Shown here one piece after another: positions 1-8,283 of a stretch of DNA of 64,000 nt. The notes beneath the pieces are model-generated. The model saw only the letters and a list, made by a program, of their open reading frames with translations. It did not search any database and was not told the origin of the DNA. The first letter of the stretch is position 1. The number at the start of each line of letters is the position of its first letter. This DNA comes from Bacteroidota bacterium. Its GTDB lineage: Bacteria; Bacteroidota; Bacteroidia; Flavobacteriales_D; Crocinitomicaceae. The stretch covers positions 1 through 64,000 of the forward strand of contig JAJRQK010000073.1 of the NCBI GenBank assembly GCA_024280295.1, in the 5' to 3' direction. Made by a program: the position numbers and the translations under genes.

Positions 1-64
1 CCCCTTCTACGCTGCCATCTTGTCACAAAATTCCCTAAGGCACAATAGTTGACATCATCACAAC

Positions 65-859
65 ATGCGAATGCAACAACATGAATTCGGATCCCCTCTT
101 GAGGCGACACTCTATCCATTGCTACTAATAGTAGTGATGTGGCTCGTGTTTTGGGCTGATCATTTGTTTCCTGATATTCCATTTTATCATTGGGGAGTAA
201 TCCCTAAGGATACATCAACATTGAAAGGAATACTTTTGATGCCACTACTGCATGCAAAAAGTGACATTGGACATATACTGAATAATTCAGTTCCTACGGG
301 AATCTTATTGGCTGCGTTGATCTATTATTATCGAGCAATTGCTGGACGAGTATTTATTATTTCGTGGCTTTTAACAGGAATAGGGTTATTTATTTTTGCA
401 GATAATACTAGTTCGTACCACATCGGAATGAGTGGAGTGGTATATGCTTTAGCTGCGTTTTTATTTACTTCTGGAATAATTCGAAAATACCGCCCTCTTC
501 AAGCGATTGCATTATTTGTAGCGTTCGTTTATGGTTCAATGATCTGGGGAATTTTTCCTACGGAAGCACATGTTTCATGGGAAGGTCATTTGTCTGGAAT
601 GGTTGTCGGAATTTTACTGGCTATCATCTACAGAAAACGCGGACCTCAAGCCCCGAAATTCATTTATGAACTTGAAAAAGAACTTGGAATCGAGCCACCA
701 GACCTGGAGGGTCAATGGAAAGAGAAAGTGAGATTGCACGAATTTCATCAAGAAGAATTAGAACGAAGGCAAAACGGACATGTAATTATATATCACTACG
801 TGCCTAATAAGGGGAACCCTACGGAATCAAAATCCGAGGACGATAATGATCAACAATGA
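65..859 (+). CDS. Rhomboid family intramembrane serine protease
   Basis: An integral membrane serine protease that should cleave transmembrane segments of other proteins inside the bilayer. The 264-residue product has about six hydrophobic segments. It shows the rhomboid signatures: HxxxN at residues 70-74, the catalytic serine in GMSG (Ser123), and the catalytic histidine in WEGHLSG (His175). The C-terminal 70 residues are charged and probably cytoplasmic. The ATG at 65 is used; a second in-frame ATG lies two codons downstream (71). Its 3' end overlaps the convergent SixA-type gene by 41 bp. The substrate cannot be inferred. Family call is firm, physiological role unknown. Confidence 0.93.
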   Translation: MRMQQHEFGSPLEATLYPLLLIVVMWLVFWADHLFPDIPFYHWGVIPKDTSTLKGILLMPLLHAKSDIGHILNNSVPTGILLAALIYYYRAIAGRVFIISWLLTGIGLFIFADNTSSYHIGMSGVVYALAAFLFTSGIIRKYRPLQAIALFVAFVYGSMIWGIFPTEAHVSWEGHLSGMVVGILLAIIYRKRGPQAPKFIYELEKELGIEPPDLEGQWKEKVRLHEFHQEELERRQNGHVIIYHYVPNKGNPTESKSEDDNDQQ

Positions 860-1298
860 CTCCAGTTCCGCGTGAAGTCTCTTTTAGTTTAAGCCCATCA
901 AATTCGATGCAGTAGTATTCTGATGTCCGCATTTCTAGTTGGGTGTCAGTGAAATAGGTTGCTAAGTCAGAAATCCCAAAGTTGTGACCAATAATCATAA
1001 GTTCATTCTCATCTTCAGACGCCCATAATATTTCTAGAAATTGATCTCTGGAGCAGAGGTACAAATCATCTTTGATATTTACTCTATTATAAGAACGATG
1101 GTATTTCACAATTTCCAGTGTTTCCCGTGTTCGAACAGCTGAACTGCACCAAACTTCATCAATCGAATCAATTTTCTTCAGATAATCTCCCATTAAGTTG
1201 CTTTGTGAAATACCTTTAGTAGATAAAGGGCGATCGATATCCTTTCCACTGCTTGATGTTGGAGAAGTTTTGGCGTGACGTAATAAGTGAATTTTCAT
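819..1298 (-). CDS. Histidine phosphatase family protein (SixA-like)
   Basis: A 160-residue member of the histidine phosphatase superfamily, of the short SixA-like type that removes phosphate from phosphohistidine or small substrates. The RHG-type motif is LLRHAKT (Arg7, His8), the second catalytic histidine is in IIGHNFG, and an RTRET segment supplies a phosphate-pocket arginine. I start at the ATG at 1298, because the longer open frame to 1388 adds 30 residues ahead of the conserved MKIHLLRHAKT start. It is convergent with, and overlaps, the rhomboid gene. The true substrate is unknown. Confidence 0.88.
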   Translation of the reverse strand: MKIHLLRHAKTSPTSSSGKDIDRPLSTKGISQSNLMGDYLKKIDSIDEVWCSSAVRTRETLEIVKYHRSYNRVNIKDDLYLCSRDQFLEILWASEDENELMIIGHNFGISDLATYFTDTQLEMRTSEYYCIEFDGLKLKETSRGTGVIVDHYRPRILIP

Positions 1299-1513
1299 AG
1301 CGTTATTTATAGTAGATAATAGACGCAATTTACAGTTTAGACAACCATTATGGACGTTTTTATCATAAAATTGATCCTTTCTTCCCAACCTTTTAGAATC
1401 GACTGTCGTTATTAGCTTTACGAGAGATTCGGAGATTAAATGAGAGAGAGATAAATTGGATATAATTTAGTAAATTGCGTAAGGACAGTAAAATAATAGC
1501 CTTGAGAAAATCC

Positions 1514-2083
1514 ATGAGCATCACACCAGAAATAATACATCAATGTATTGGTGATGATCGGAAAGCAATTAACATCATGTATGAATATTGTTTTCGCCTC
1601 CTTATGCCCGTATGTTTCCGTTACAATAACAATGAAATTGATGCTCAATCTGCGTATAATTCAGGATTCATTAAAATACTGAAAGCGCTCGAAAAAGTAG
1701 AAAAGAATGTCAACTTCGATGCTTGGGCAAAACGAGTGATGGTGAACACGCTAATCGACGAGTACAGGAAGAATAAAAAATATACTACACGAATAACCAA
1801 AAGCGACAGCGAAAGGGAGTTAGATTACTATTCTGAAGGACAAGCAAATGATGCTGAGAGTAATTTAGGTTACGAGAACATCATGATGCTTGTGCAGGAG
1901 TTACCTATAGCTACTGCACACGTTTTCAATTTGTATGTCATTGAAGGTTATTCGCATAAAGAAATTGGGAGTCAGATGGAAATGTCGGAAGGAACCTCGA
2001 AATGGCATCTTTCGACCGCTAGAAAAATGTTAAGAGAAAAATTAGAACGATTGGAAAATCAGAATCAACGGATGGTGATATGA
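1514..2083 (+). CDS. ECF-type RNA polymerase sigma factor
   Basis: A 189-residue extracytoplasmic-function sigma-70 factor. Region 2 covers roughly residues 15-85 (the FDAWAKRVMVNTLIDEYRK segment is the -10-binding part) and region 4 roughly residues 120-180, with a helix-turn-helix in YSHKEIGSQMEMSEGTSK. There is no sigma-1.1 or region 3, as usual for ECF factors. I prefer the ATG at 1514; the frame opens further upstream at a TTG (1475), which adds 13 poorly conserved-looking residues. The stop overlaps the next start by 4 bp (ATGA), so it is translationally coupled to the membrane protein that is its probable anti-sigma factor. The regulon is unknown, but the coupled gene suggests envelope sensing. 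Confidence 0.92.
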   Translation: MSITPEIIHQCIGDDRKAINIMYEYCFRLLMPVCFRYNNNEIDAQSAYNSGFIKILKALEKVEKNVNFDAWAKRVMVNTLIDEYRKNKKYTTRITKSDSERELDYYSEGQANDAESNLGYENIMMLVQELPIATAHVFNLYVIEGYSHKEIGSQMEMSEGTSKWHLSTARKMLREKLERLENQNQRMVI

Positions 2084-3363
2084 GTTGGAGAGATGAAGAT
2101 ATAGATAAATTGTTTCAAGAAAACGCTGCCAATACATCTTCCGAGTACAAAAATGCGTACTGGAAGGAGTTTGAGGCTGCCTCCCTTCCTATAAATAAAG
2201 GAGGAAAGGATTTTATGTGGGTAGGAACTGCCCTCGTGTTTTTAGGAATAATTACAACAATGTCGGTGTACAACCTTAATGGGAATGTTGAGACTAACAA
2301 CACTGCTACACAATTGGCAAGTAATGGTCAAACAAAAAATACGACGAATAGTTTTGGAGACCAGGTGATAAGAACGACTGATGGAGATGCTGTTAATAGT
2401 AGAAATATCATAAGTGAGAATGGTGAAATAGAAGAAAAGGAGGAGGAGAATACTTCGAATTTAAATAACTCGAAGTTAGATGATTCTCGTGTTTATCAAT
2501 CGAATAATTATTCTTTAAATGGTAGTGCTAAATCAAATTCGCTGGCAACTTTGAAGAGAAACGTGGATATAGGCGAGGATGTATTAGGTAACCCTTTACT
2601 AACTGTGGTTATTCCGTCTGGAGTTGATGATTTACCTTCAGTTAATAACTCTGAAGATCTAGCATATTTTGAGATAAACTCATTATCACCTCGTTCGTTA
2701 CAGAATCAACTTGCTAAATCACAAGCCCCAGAATTCAAATTTAAGATGCCACCAATTGAACTTCGAACAGCAACTTTGCTGTATTTTGAAGTAAACGGCG
2801 GACTTTCAGAATCAATTGTTTCTCCTTCTAATCAGTATTCTAACTCTTTCGGAGCAGGAATAGGTGTTGAACTTCAAAAAAACAAACTCAATTTAACGTT
2901 GGGTGTCAATGGAATTATTTCGAGCCATAACGATATTCAATTGAATCGAAAATCTCTCGTTTACGGGTTTGGCTCTGAAGTGATAAGTACGCAGTTAATT
3001 TACAGTCAAATTTATTCAATTGAAGGAAACATATCCGTTGGGTATAACTTTGGAAAACATGTTTTGAGTCTTGGAATTAGACCTTCTTATGTCGTTGGAT
3101 CGAAAGTCCGTGATAAAAGGGTAGTAAACGATGTTCTCGTACATGATATTCAAGGGTACGGCCACATAGATGGCTTGAAACGATTTGGTTTGAAGCCTCA
3201 AATCGGTTATGCCTATAAATTTAAACATGGGTTTACACTTGGAGGGAATCTTGGTGTTCAAACTCAAGAATCTCTTAATGAAGATTTTATCAATGGGCAA
3301 AACAATAGATTTCCGCTAGATGGACAAATATATTTCAGAAAATCAATACGACTAAGAAAATAG
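2080..3363 (+). CDS. Probable dual-membrane-spanning anti-sigma factor with C-terminal outer-membrane barrel
   Basis: A 427-residue protein with three visible parts. Residues 1-44 are a short charged cytoplasmic segment containing a DEDIDKLFQ helix. One transmembrane helix lies at about residues 45-64. Residues 66-225 are low-complexity and rich in Asn, Ser, Thr and Glu. From about residue 230 to the end there are alternating, amphipathic, Tyr/Gly-rich strands typical of a small outer-membrane beta-barrel. The start overlaps the ECF sigma gene by 4 bp. This architecture matches the dual-membrane-spanning anti-sigma (Dma) proteins described in Bacteroides. The role is inferred: bind the sigma factor inside while the barrel senses the outer membrane. 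The C-terminus ends in basic residues rather than the usual aromatic residue, which is odd for a BAM substrate. Confidence 0.72.
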   Translation: MSWRDEDIDKLFQENAANTSSEYKNAYWKEFEAASLPINKGGKDFMWVGTALVFLGIITTMSVYNLNGNVETNNTATQLASNGQTKNTTNSFGDQVIRTTDGDAVNSRNIISENGEIEEKEEENTSNLNNSKLDDSRVYQSNNYSLNGSAKSNSLATLKRNVDIGEDVLGNPLLTVVIPSGVDDLPSVNNSEDLAYFEINSLSPRSLQNQLAKSQAPEFKFKMPPIELRTATLLYFEVNGGLSESIVSPSNQYSNSFGAGIGVELQKNKLNLTLGVNGIISSHNDIQLNRKSLVYGFGSEVISTQLIYSQIYSIEGNISVGYNFGKHVLSLGIRPSYVVGSKVRDKRVVNDVLVHDIQGYGHIDGLKRFGLKPQIGYAYKFKHGFTLGGNLGVQTQESLNEDFINGQNNRFPLDGQIYFRKSIRLRK

Positions 3364-3366
3364 ATA

Positions 3367-4452
3367 ATGAGAAGAAACGTACATAAGTACTTAATAGCGA
3401 TAGTTGGAGTTTCAGTGATGTTAATAACATCATGTAAGAAGCATTCACCCGATGATATCCAATCAAACAATCCTGTTTTTACAACAGTAGGTGCTTTTGA
3501 TGGTCAAGATTTCTCGCTTGTTGCTGGAGATAATAATGCGTATATGTTCACGATGGTGAATGAGGCGAATGGGGTTAACCTGTATTCTGGAAAACTGACA
3601 GATGGTAATTTTTCAATTGAACTTGGAATTTATGATGGGTTTGTTGACTATCAGACGAAACAGATTTATAGCGAATTGCCTGATGAGTTAATTTTTGCCA
3701 CAACTTCAACTAATGCATTACTTGTTTTAGATAAAGAACTATTTGCAAATGTAAATTTAATTAGTGGAATAAAGTGGTCGATTGATGGTGTAGTGAAGGG
3801 GTACGATTATTTTGAAGTTTATGAACCAGGTATTTACTTAGTTACGGCAGAGATCACCTTTAATGATTCTACAATTGAAACCTTGAGTAGTGAATTGATT
3901 GTTGGCTATCAACGACATGCAAATTTCCAGATTAAGCACTATTTGAATCAGAATGGAATGCTCATGGCTTGGATTGAACATGGAAATGAACCCATTGAGA
4001 AGGTTAGGTGGTTCCTTGATGGAGAACCTATTTCTGATGAACCTCAAGTGCAATTGAGCATTGATCCTCAAAGTTATAACCTCACTGCCGATGTTTCCTT
4101 TGAAAATAGTGTGGTTCGATCAAAGACTATGCTCGTTGATGGATCTTTAAGTGGTAAATTTATTGATGATCTTACGTTTCTTGAGACTGGAACTTTAACT
4201 CTTCAGAATCAAGATTTCAATTTACTGCTAAAGGTTGAGAGTGATAACGTAACGTATTGGTCATCTTACCTAGATAATAATGGAAGCAATGTCGAGATTA
4301 CAGGTGTCACTCATTTTGGGAAAAATCCTGAAGGTGATGAGGTCTACAAGTTGAGCGCACATATTAGTGCAAATGTTTCAAACGCAATTGGAGGAGTTGT
4401 TCATCAAGTGGAGTTCGATGCTGTGTTTGGTATTGCAATTCCGAACGAATGA
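3367..4452 (+). CDS. Secreted lipoprotein in the sigma/anti-sigma operon
   Basis: A 361-residue predicted lipoprotein. The signal peptide is followed by a lipobox ITSC with Cys23, then a KKHSPDD stretch, so it should be lipidated after export. The rest looks like several immunoglobulin/PKD-like beta-sandwich segments (for example the IKWSIDG and VRWFLDGEP strands near residues 135 and 215), but I recognise no named family. It begins 3 bp after the anti-sigma stop, so it is probably co-transcribed and may be a target or partner of that envelope-stress module. Function unknown. Confidence 0.75.
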   Translation: MRRNVHKYLIAIVGVSVMLITSCKKHSPDDIQSNNPVFTTVGAFDGQDFSLVAGDNNAYMFTMVNEANGVNLYSGKLTDGNFSIELGIYDGFVDYQTKQIYSELPDELIFATTSTNALLVLDKELFANVNLISGIKWSIDGVVKGYDYFEVYEPGIYLVTAEITFNDSTIETLSSELIVGYQRHANFQIKHYLNQNGMLMAWIEHGNEPIEKVRWFLDGEPISDEPQVQLSIDPQSYNLTADVSFENSVVRSKTMLVDGSLSGKFIDDLTFLETGTLTLQNQDFNLLLKVESDNVTYWSSYLDNNGSNVEITGVTHFGKNPEGDEVYKLSAHISANVSNAIGGVVHQVEFDAVFGIAIPNE

Positions 4453-4459
4453 AAATGTG

Positions 4460-4467
4460 TACCTTTG
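4460..4467 (+). promoter_or_regulatory. Predicted -7 promoter element for the T9SS cargo gene
   Basis: TACCTTTG matches the Bacteroidota -7 consensus TAnnTTTG. Using the rnpB calibration (start of RNA 5 nt after the final G), transcription would begin near 4472, giving a leader of about 10 nt before the ATG at 4482. The element lies just after the lipoprotein stop codon. Confidence 0.6.
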
Positions 4468-4481
4468 AAAAAAAATAAACC

Positions 4482-5570
4482 ATGCGATTCATTCTTATTT
4501 TAAGCATATTAACTTCTGGAGTATCATTTAGCCAAATTCAATTAACACAAGCTGACTTTGCAGATGGTGGAGACACCATTCGAATGAGTTTAGCGACAGA
4601 TCCAACAATTGATTTTGCCTCTACAGGAACAAATTTCACATGGAATTTCTCATCCCTAGTTGCTGATCAACAGATTCTTCGAAATTTCCGTAATATCAGC
4701 GAAGGTTCAGCTCTTATGACCTTCATCTTTGGGATTTTTGCACCTCCTGCTTATCAAGGAACAAATTTCACGGAAACAGATGCAATTCCTTTAGATCAAT
4801 TGAGTGCTTTTCTGCCAGTTACTATTTCAAACATGAATGTTGTCACCAAAATTGATGCTGCCCAGGTTAATTCAATCGGCTATTCAATGGTTGTTGATGG
4901 TACGGAAATTCCATTTAAATCTGACACCATCGAAACTCGTTACCAATTACCAATGAATTACGGTGATGTGTACACTTCTAATGGCTACACAAACTTGGAC
5001 ATGAACCCAATTCAAAATGCAATTTGGATTCAACACCGCCAACGTAGTAGTAATGTGGATGGCTGGGGATCTATTACTACTCCTTACGGAACGTTTGAGG
5101 CGCTTCGTGTTCGACATGACATTACTGAGGTTGACTCCTTATTTCTGGAAATATTTGGAACACCAACTTGGATAGAATTACCAATCCCCCCAAGTGTTAT
5201 TTATGAATGGTGGACGAATAGTGAGCTTGAACCAATTTTACGAATTACAACATCGGATATTCTAGGAACAACAGCTGTGACAGGGATTGAGTATAAAGAT
5301 ATATACCTTGGCTTAGATGCAGGAGTTGAAGAACAGTCTATCGTGATTGGGATTTATCCTAATCCAGCACAAAATACAATTACACTTAATGGTGTCAGTA
5401 ATCGTTCAAACTATTTGATTATCGATAATCACGGAAAGACTGTCATGTCTGGTGTTATCGATTCACAATCTGATACTATCGATATCCATTCTTTCGCGAA
5501 AGGAACTTATCAAGTGATTATTCGTTCTGAAAACGGTGAGTGGGGAGCTGCCAATTTCGTGAAGCAATAA
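4482..5570 (+). CDS. Secreted protein with T9SS type A C-terminal sorting domain
   Basis: A 362-residue exported protein. Residues 1-17 form a Sec signal peptide (cleavage after SFSQ is likely). The middle is a beta-rich region of no family I recognise. The last 75 residues form a type A T9SS sorting domain: the hallmark IGIYPNPAQN near residue 288, a central strand with a Gly-rich turn, and the terminal SFAKGTYQVIIRS strand. It should be exported by Sec, moved across the outer membrane by the type IX system and anchored or released at the surface. It has its own promoter, so it need not belong to the sigma operon. Confidence 0.85.
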   Translation: MRFILILSILTSGVSFSQIQLTQADFADGGDTIRMSLATDPTIDFASTGTNFTWNFSSLVADQQILRNFRNISEGSALMTFIFGIFAPPAYQGTNFTETDAIPLDQLSAFLPVTISNMNVVTKIDAAQVNSIGYSMVVDGTEIPFKSDTIETRYQLPMNYGDVYTSNGYTNLDMNPIQNAIWIQHRQRSSNVDGWGSITTPYGTFEALRVRHDITEVDSLFLEIFGTPTWIELPIPPSVIYEWWTNSELEPILRITTSDILGTTAVTGIEYKDIYLGLDAGVEEQSIVIGIYPNPAQNTITLNGVSNRSNYLIIDNHGKTVMSGVIDSQSDTIDIHSFAKGTYQVIIRSENGEWGAANFVKQ

Positions 5571-5654
5571 CTCATTAGCTTCAGTTCCATTCAAATTTAG
5601 TCATTCGTCTTAGTATCTGAAAGTCTCCCTACCTAACAATCCAACAAAAACAAC

Positions 5655-5662
5655 TACCTTTG
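5655..5662 (+). promoter_or_regulatory. Promoter -7 element of rnpB
   Basis: TACCTTTG, a perfect TAnnTTTG element. The P1 helix of RNase P RNA begins at 5667, five bases after the last G, which makes this a useful internal calibration for transcription start sites in this genome. No clear TTG -33 element is seen at the usual distance. Confidence 0.7.
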
Positions 5663-5666
5663 ATCG

Positions 5667-6059
5667 AAAGGCAAACCAGTCTATCGCTGGTAAAGATTTA
5701 TTCTTTGCGAGAGGAAAGTCCGGGCAGCATAGAGTGCCGTACTTCTTAACGGGAAGGCAGTTAATAGAATTCGTTTTATTGATTGACAGAAAGTGCCACA
5801 GAAAGGAAAACTACCTTAAGAAATTAAGGAAAAGATGAAAAGGTGAGGTAAGAGCTCACCGGATTTTTGGTGACAAAAATCGCTTGGTAAACCTTACGGG
5901 CTGAAAGACCAAATAAGTTCAGGATTGCTTCGGCATGTAGGATGACTCGTCCAATCTGAGTGGGTAGGTCGTTCGATCTCGATCGTGAGGTCGAGGCTAG
6001 ATAAATGATAGACGTTTCATTTCGATGAAATTACTGAACCCGGCTTATGGTTTGCCTTT
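5667..6059 (+). ncRNA. rnpB: RNase P RNA (bacterial type A)
   Basis: The catalytic RNA of RNase P, which matures tRNA 5' ends. The diagnostic universal segments are visible: GAGGAAAGTCCGGGC near 5710 (CR-I/P4 5' strand), the AACGGGAAGGC block near 5750, the GAAAGTGCCACAGAAA segment near 5790, a GGTAAACC block near 5886, and GATAGACG followed by ACTGAACCCGGCTTA near 6008-6047 (P4 3' strand and CR-V). The ends pair to form P1: AAAGGCAAACC at 5667-5677 with GGTTTGCCTTT at 6049-6059. Length is about 393 nt. Its 3' 29 nt overlap the end of a convergent coding sequence. Confidence 0.97.
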
Positions 6060-6558
6060 TATTTTTATTCTTGCACCAATGCTTCGCGTTGATGAAGAAC
6101 TTATCCAAGGTAATTGAAATCTCTGGAGGATTACCAATTAGAATCGTTTTGTGTCTTTTTCCATCCAAGTGATAATCTAGCTGAGTACACTGGACCGAAA
6201 GAATACTATATGAACGAACTTTTTTAATTGTATTTAAGGTCGTGAGATATGGTTTTCGCTTTGAGTTTTTGAGGATGAGTGAATCTCCGATTATGGAGGC
6301 TGATCTTAATCTCTTTGATATTCTACGGACATATAAAAATAAGGCAATGACAAAGATGCCTAAGGATGTGAGTACAATCAGATTTATTATGTCGAAAATG
6401 TATAGTGATGAGAACGTACTGATCATAATAGTAAAAAACGTATAGATGAGTATGTTAACTCGTCTGAAGTATTTTCTGTCATAAAGTTTTATGCGCATAT
6501 TTGATTCCAGTAGTTGCGCATAAGGTTCAAAATCAATAAGATCTGGTTTAATTAGCAT
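6031..6558 (-). CDS. Hypothetical membrane protein, possibly PH-like domain
   Basis: A 175-residue protein of no family I can name with confidence. Residues about 32-75 contain two closely spaced hydrophobic helices. The C-terminal half has a beta-rich run (SIIGDSLILKN, LNTIKKVRSY, TILIGNPPEIS) that resembles bacterial PH-like/YcxB-type membrane proteins; that assignment is tentative. The ATG at 6558 is chosen over a TTG at 6591. The stop codon and last codons lie inside the 3' end of rnpB on the opposite strand, which is unusual. Confidence 0.6.
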   Translation of the reverse strand: MLIKPDLIDFEPYAQLLESNMRIKLYDRKYFRRVNILIYTFFTIMISTFSSLYIFDIINLIVLTSLGIFVIALFLYVRRISKRLRSASIIGDSLILKNSKRKPYLTTLNTIKKVRSYSILSVQCTQLDYHLDGKRHKTILIGNPPEISITLDKFFINAKHWCKNKNKRQTISRVQ

Positions 6559-6631
6559 TTTTAAGTCATTTTTTTCACGTAAATATGACAATTTATTCTT
6601 ATTTGACCATAAGAATTTAAAACAAATAAGT

Positions 6632-7597
6632 CTACTTCAACTTGTTAAGAATTCTTTCAATCATTGGGTGGTATTGGAGTAGAATTTCATTACCAACTGG
6701 ATTTAATTTGAGATCAATTGATCGAGATTCCAGATAGTCATAGAGTGGAAACGTATTGAGTTGATCATTGATAATAGAATTGTGACCAGGATTTGTACAA
6801 TACTCGATGAATTTTTTCGCAAGGATATAGTTTTCTGCTTGCTTTATAATTGCCATTGGTAATACATCATAGTAGCATCCTTTGCGCAACCCGTTCGGGA
6901 ATAGAATCTTATCATCAAGTAAATTAGTATTCAAACTATCACGTAGTTTACTAATTTGACTGTACCGAGTTAGAATGGCAGGAATGGTATCGGAATTGAA
7001 ACTTGCCAATTCAACTGTTACAGAGTCCCATCGTTCAATCCAGTTAAATGTTTCTACTTGATCTTTGTATTTTCTAAGTGGTCCAAGAAAGGACAAGATA
7101 TCGTCACGGTTTAGAAAATGATAATGCCTAGTTTTGAATAAATCTTGATAAGTTCTTGCAGTAAGTAATGTGTCAGAAGGATAATAGATAACAAAAGGGT
7201 CAATGCCAAGTGCAACATAAGAGTACTTATAAGAAACGTACTCATTATCATCATTATTAGTGATGTCATCTTCGTAAATTGGTTGCAATAATTTTTCTTG
7301 CCACAATCTAAATGTACTATGTGAAGATGCCGAAAGAACCAAATCTAATCCAGAATTGTATTCTTTATTTCGCATCAAACCAATCACTGCATCTGTTGTC
7401 ATCGGTTTAATAACGATCCTAAGTTTATTTTTTTCGGAAAAATGTGTAAATAAAATAGTGTCACCCTTAGTCAAATAGTCAGAAGCAATAACCAATGTAT
7501 TTTCAATAGTCACCTTTGCTTGCTTTATATGACAAGAAAGAAGCGTTAAGGTTGAAATGATTGCAATAACGGTAAATCGAAGGTTGAACTGCTTCAT
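6632..7597 (-). CDS. Solute-binding lipoprotein, iron ABC-transporter type
   Basis: A 321-residue predicted lipoprotein (signal peptide, lipobox LLSC with Cys22) with the periplasmic-binding-protein type 2 fold of the Fe(3+)/FbpA-like branch. Recognisable parts are a start strand TLVIASDY, a segment resembling DLVLSAS...LQP, and VALGIDPFVIYYPSD near residue 130, which matches the hinge strand in this family. No ABC permease or ATPase lies next to it, so it is an orphan binding protein here and its ligand is unknown. A TATCTTTG element directly in front suggests a leaderless transcript. Confidence 0.7.
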   Translation of the reverse strand: MKQFNLRFTVIAIISTLTLLSCHIKQAKVTIENTLVIASDYLTKGDTILFTHFSEKNKLRIVIKPMTTDAVIGLMRNKEYNSGLDLVLSASSHSTFRLWQEKLLQPIYEDDITNNDDNEYVSYKYSYVALGIDPFVIYYPSDTLLTARTYQDLFKTRHYHFLNRDDILSFLGPLRKYKDQVETFNWIERWDSVTVELASFNSDTIPAILTRYSQISKLRDSLNTNLLDDKILFPNGLRKGCYYDVLPMAIIKQAENYILAKKFIEYCTNPGHNSIINDQLNTFPLYDYLESRSIDLKLNPVGNEILLQYHPMIERILNKLK

Positions 7598-7601
7598 ATC
7601 C

Positions 7602-7609
7602 CAAAGATA
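7602..7609 (-). promoter_or_regulatory. Predicted -7 element for the solute-binding lipoprotein
   Basis: On the minus strand this reads TATCTTTG, with its final G at 7602. By the rnpB calibration the first transcribed base would be 7597, which is the A of the start codon. Confidence 0.55.
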
Positions 7610-7709
7610 TTTAAAGTATTAGAATTTGATGTCTGGTCTGAGCGAAAAGATAGAGTGAATTTACTATTAACTGAAACAACCAAGAACTCTAATTGAGTCA
7701 AAATATACG

Positions 7710-7717
7710 TATCTTTG
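7710..7717 (+). promoter_or_regulatory. Predicted -7 element for the HEAT-like gene
   Basis: TATCTTTG on the plus strand. Predicted start near 7722, 13 nt before the ATG at 7735. This supports the shorter start and argues against the TTG at 7693, which would lie upstream of the promoter. Confidence 0.6.
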
Positions 7718-7734
7718 CCAAAAATTTGGATACG

Positions 7735-8283
7735 ATGGAGACAAAGGAGAAACAGAAATTACAAAGCATCATGCTGGATTTAAATTCTGGTGAAGCCAAA
7801 AAGGTAATGAAAGCAATCAAGGCTCTTGAAAGCAATGGTAATTCATCTGTGATTAAACCAGTAGTTGAGATTTTGATGAATGGTGGTCTCTCTGAGAAGC
7901 AACAATCATTATTAATCGAATTACTATGTAGTCTCAAAGACACATCTGTTGTAGTTGAAATAATGGAAGTTTTGGAAGATCAGAAATTTTTAACTGCTCG
8001 ACAATTGGTCCTTTCTACAATTTGGAATATGAAAGTTGACTTTAGTGGTTATATTGATGATTTTGTTTACATCGCGACTGTAGGAAACTTCATGGAAGCA
8101 CTAGATTGCCTAACAATTATTGAAAATCTTGAGGGACCATTCCTCGAAGAAGACATTTTAGAAAGTCAGCTGCACTTGAAAAATTATATGGAAAGTAACC
8201 CTCCATATGATGAGCAACGTTCTCATATCCTAAGTGAAATTGCACTTTTGATTAAGGAAATTAACATGAATTTGTCGGATTAA
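7735..8283 (+). CDS. HEAT-repeat-like alpha-helical protein
   Basis: A 182-residue, all-helical soluble protein. Pairs of helices of about 35 residues (SGEAKKVMKAIKALES; SVIKPVVEILMNGG; QSLLIELLCSLKDTSVVVEI) resemble HEAT repeats. It has no signal peptide or membrane segment. The ATG at 7735 is supported by the promoter at 7710. Its stop overlaps the convergent sufD stop by 4 bp. It probably acts as a scaffold or adaptor; no specific role can be given. Confidence 0.75.
   Translation: METKEKQKLQSIMLDLNSGEAKKVMKAIKALESNGNSSVIKPVVEILMNGGLSEKQQSLLIELLCSLKDTSVVVEIMEVLEDQKFLTARQLVLSTIWNMKVDFSGYIDDFVYIATVGNFMEALDCLTIIENLEGPFLEEDILESQLHLKNYMESNPPYDEQRSHILSEIALLIKEINMNLSD

Noticed and set aside
1-64. 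Possible 3' end of a gene entering from the left
   Set aside because: All three plus frames close within 51 bases and none gives a recognisable C-terminus; too short to judge.
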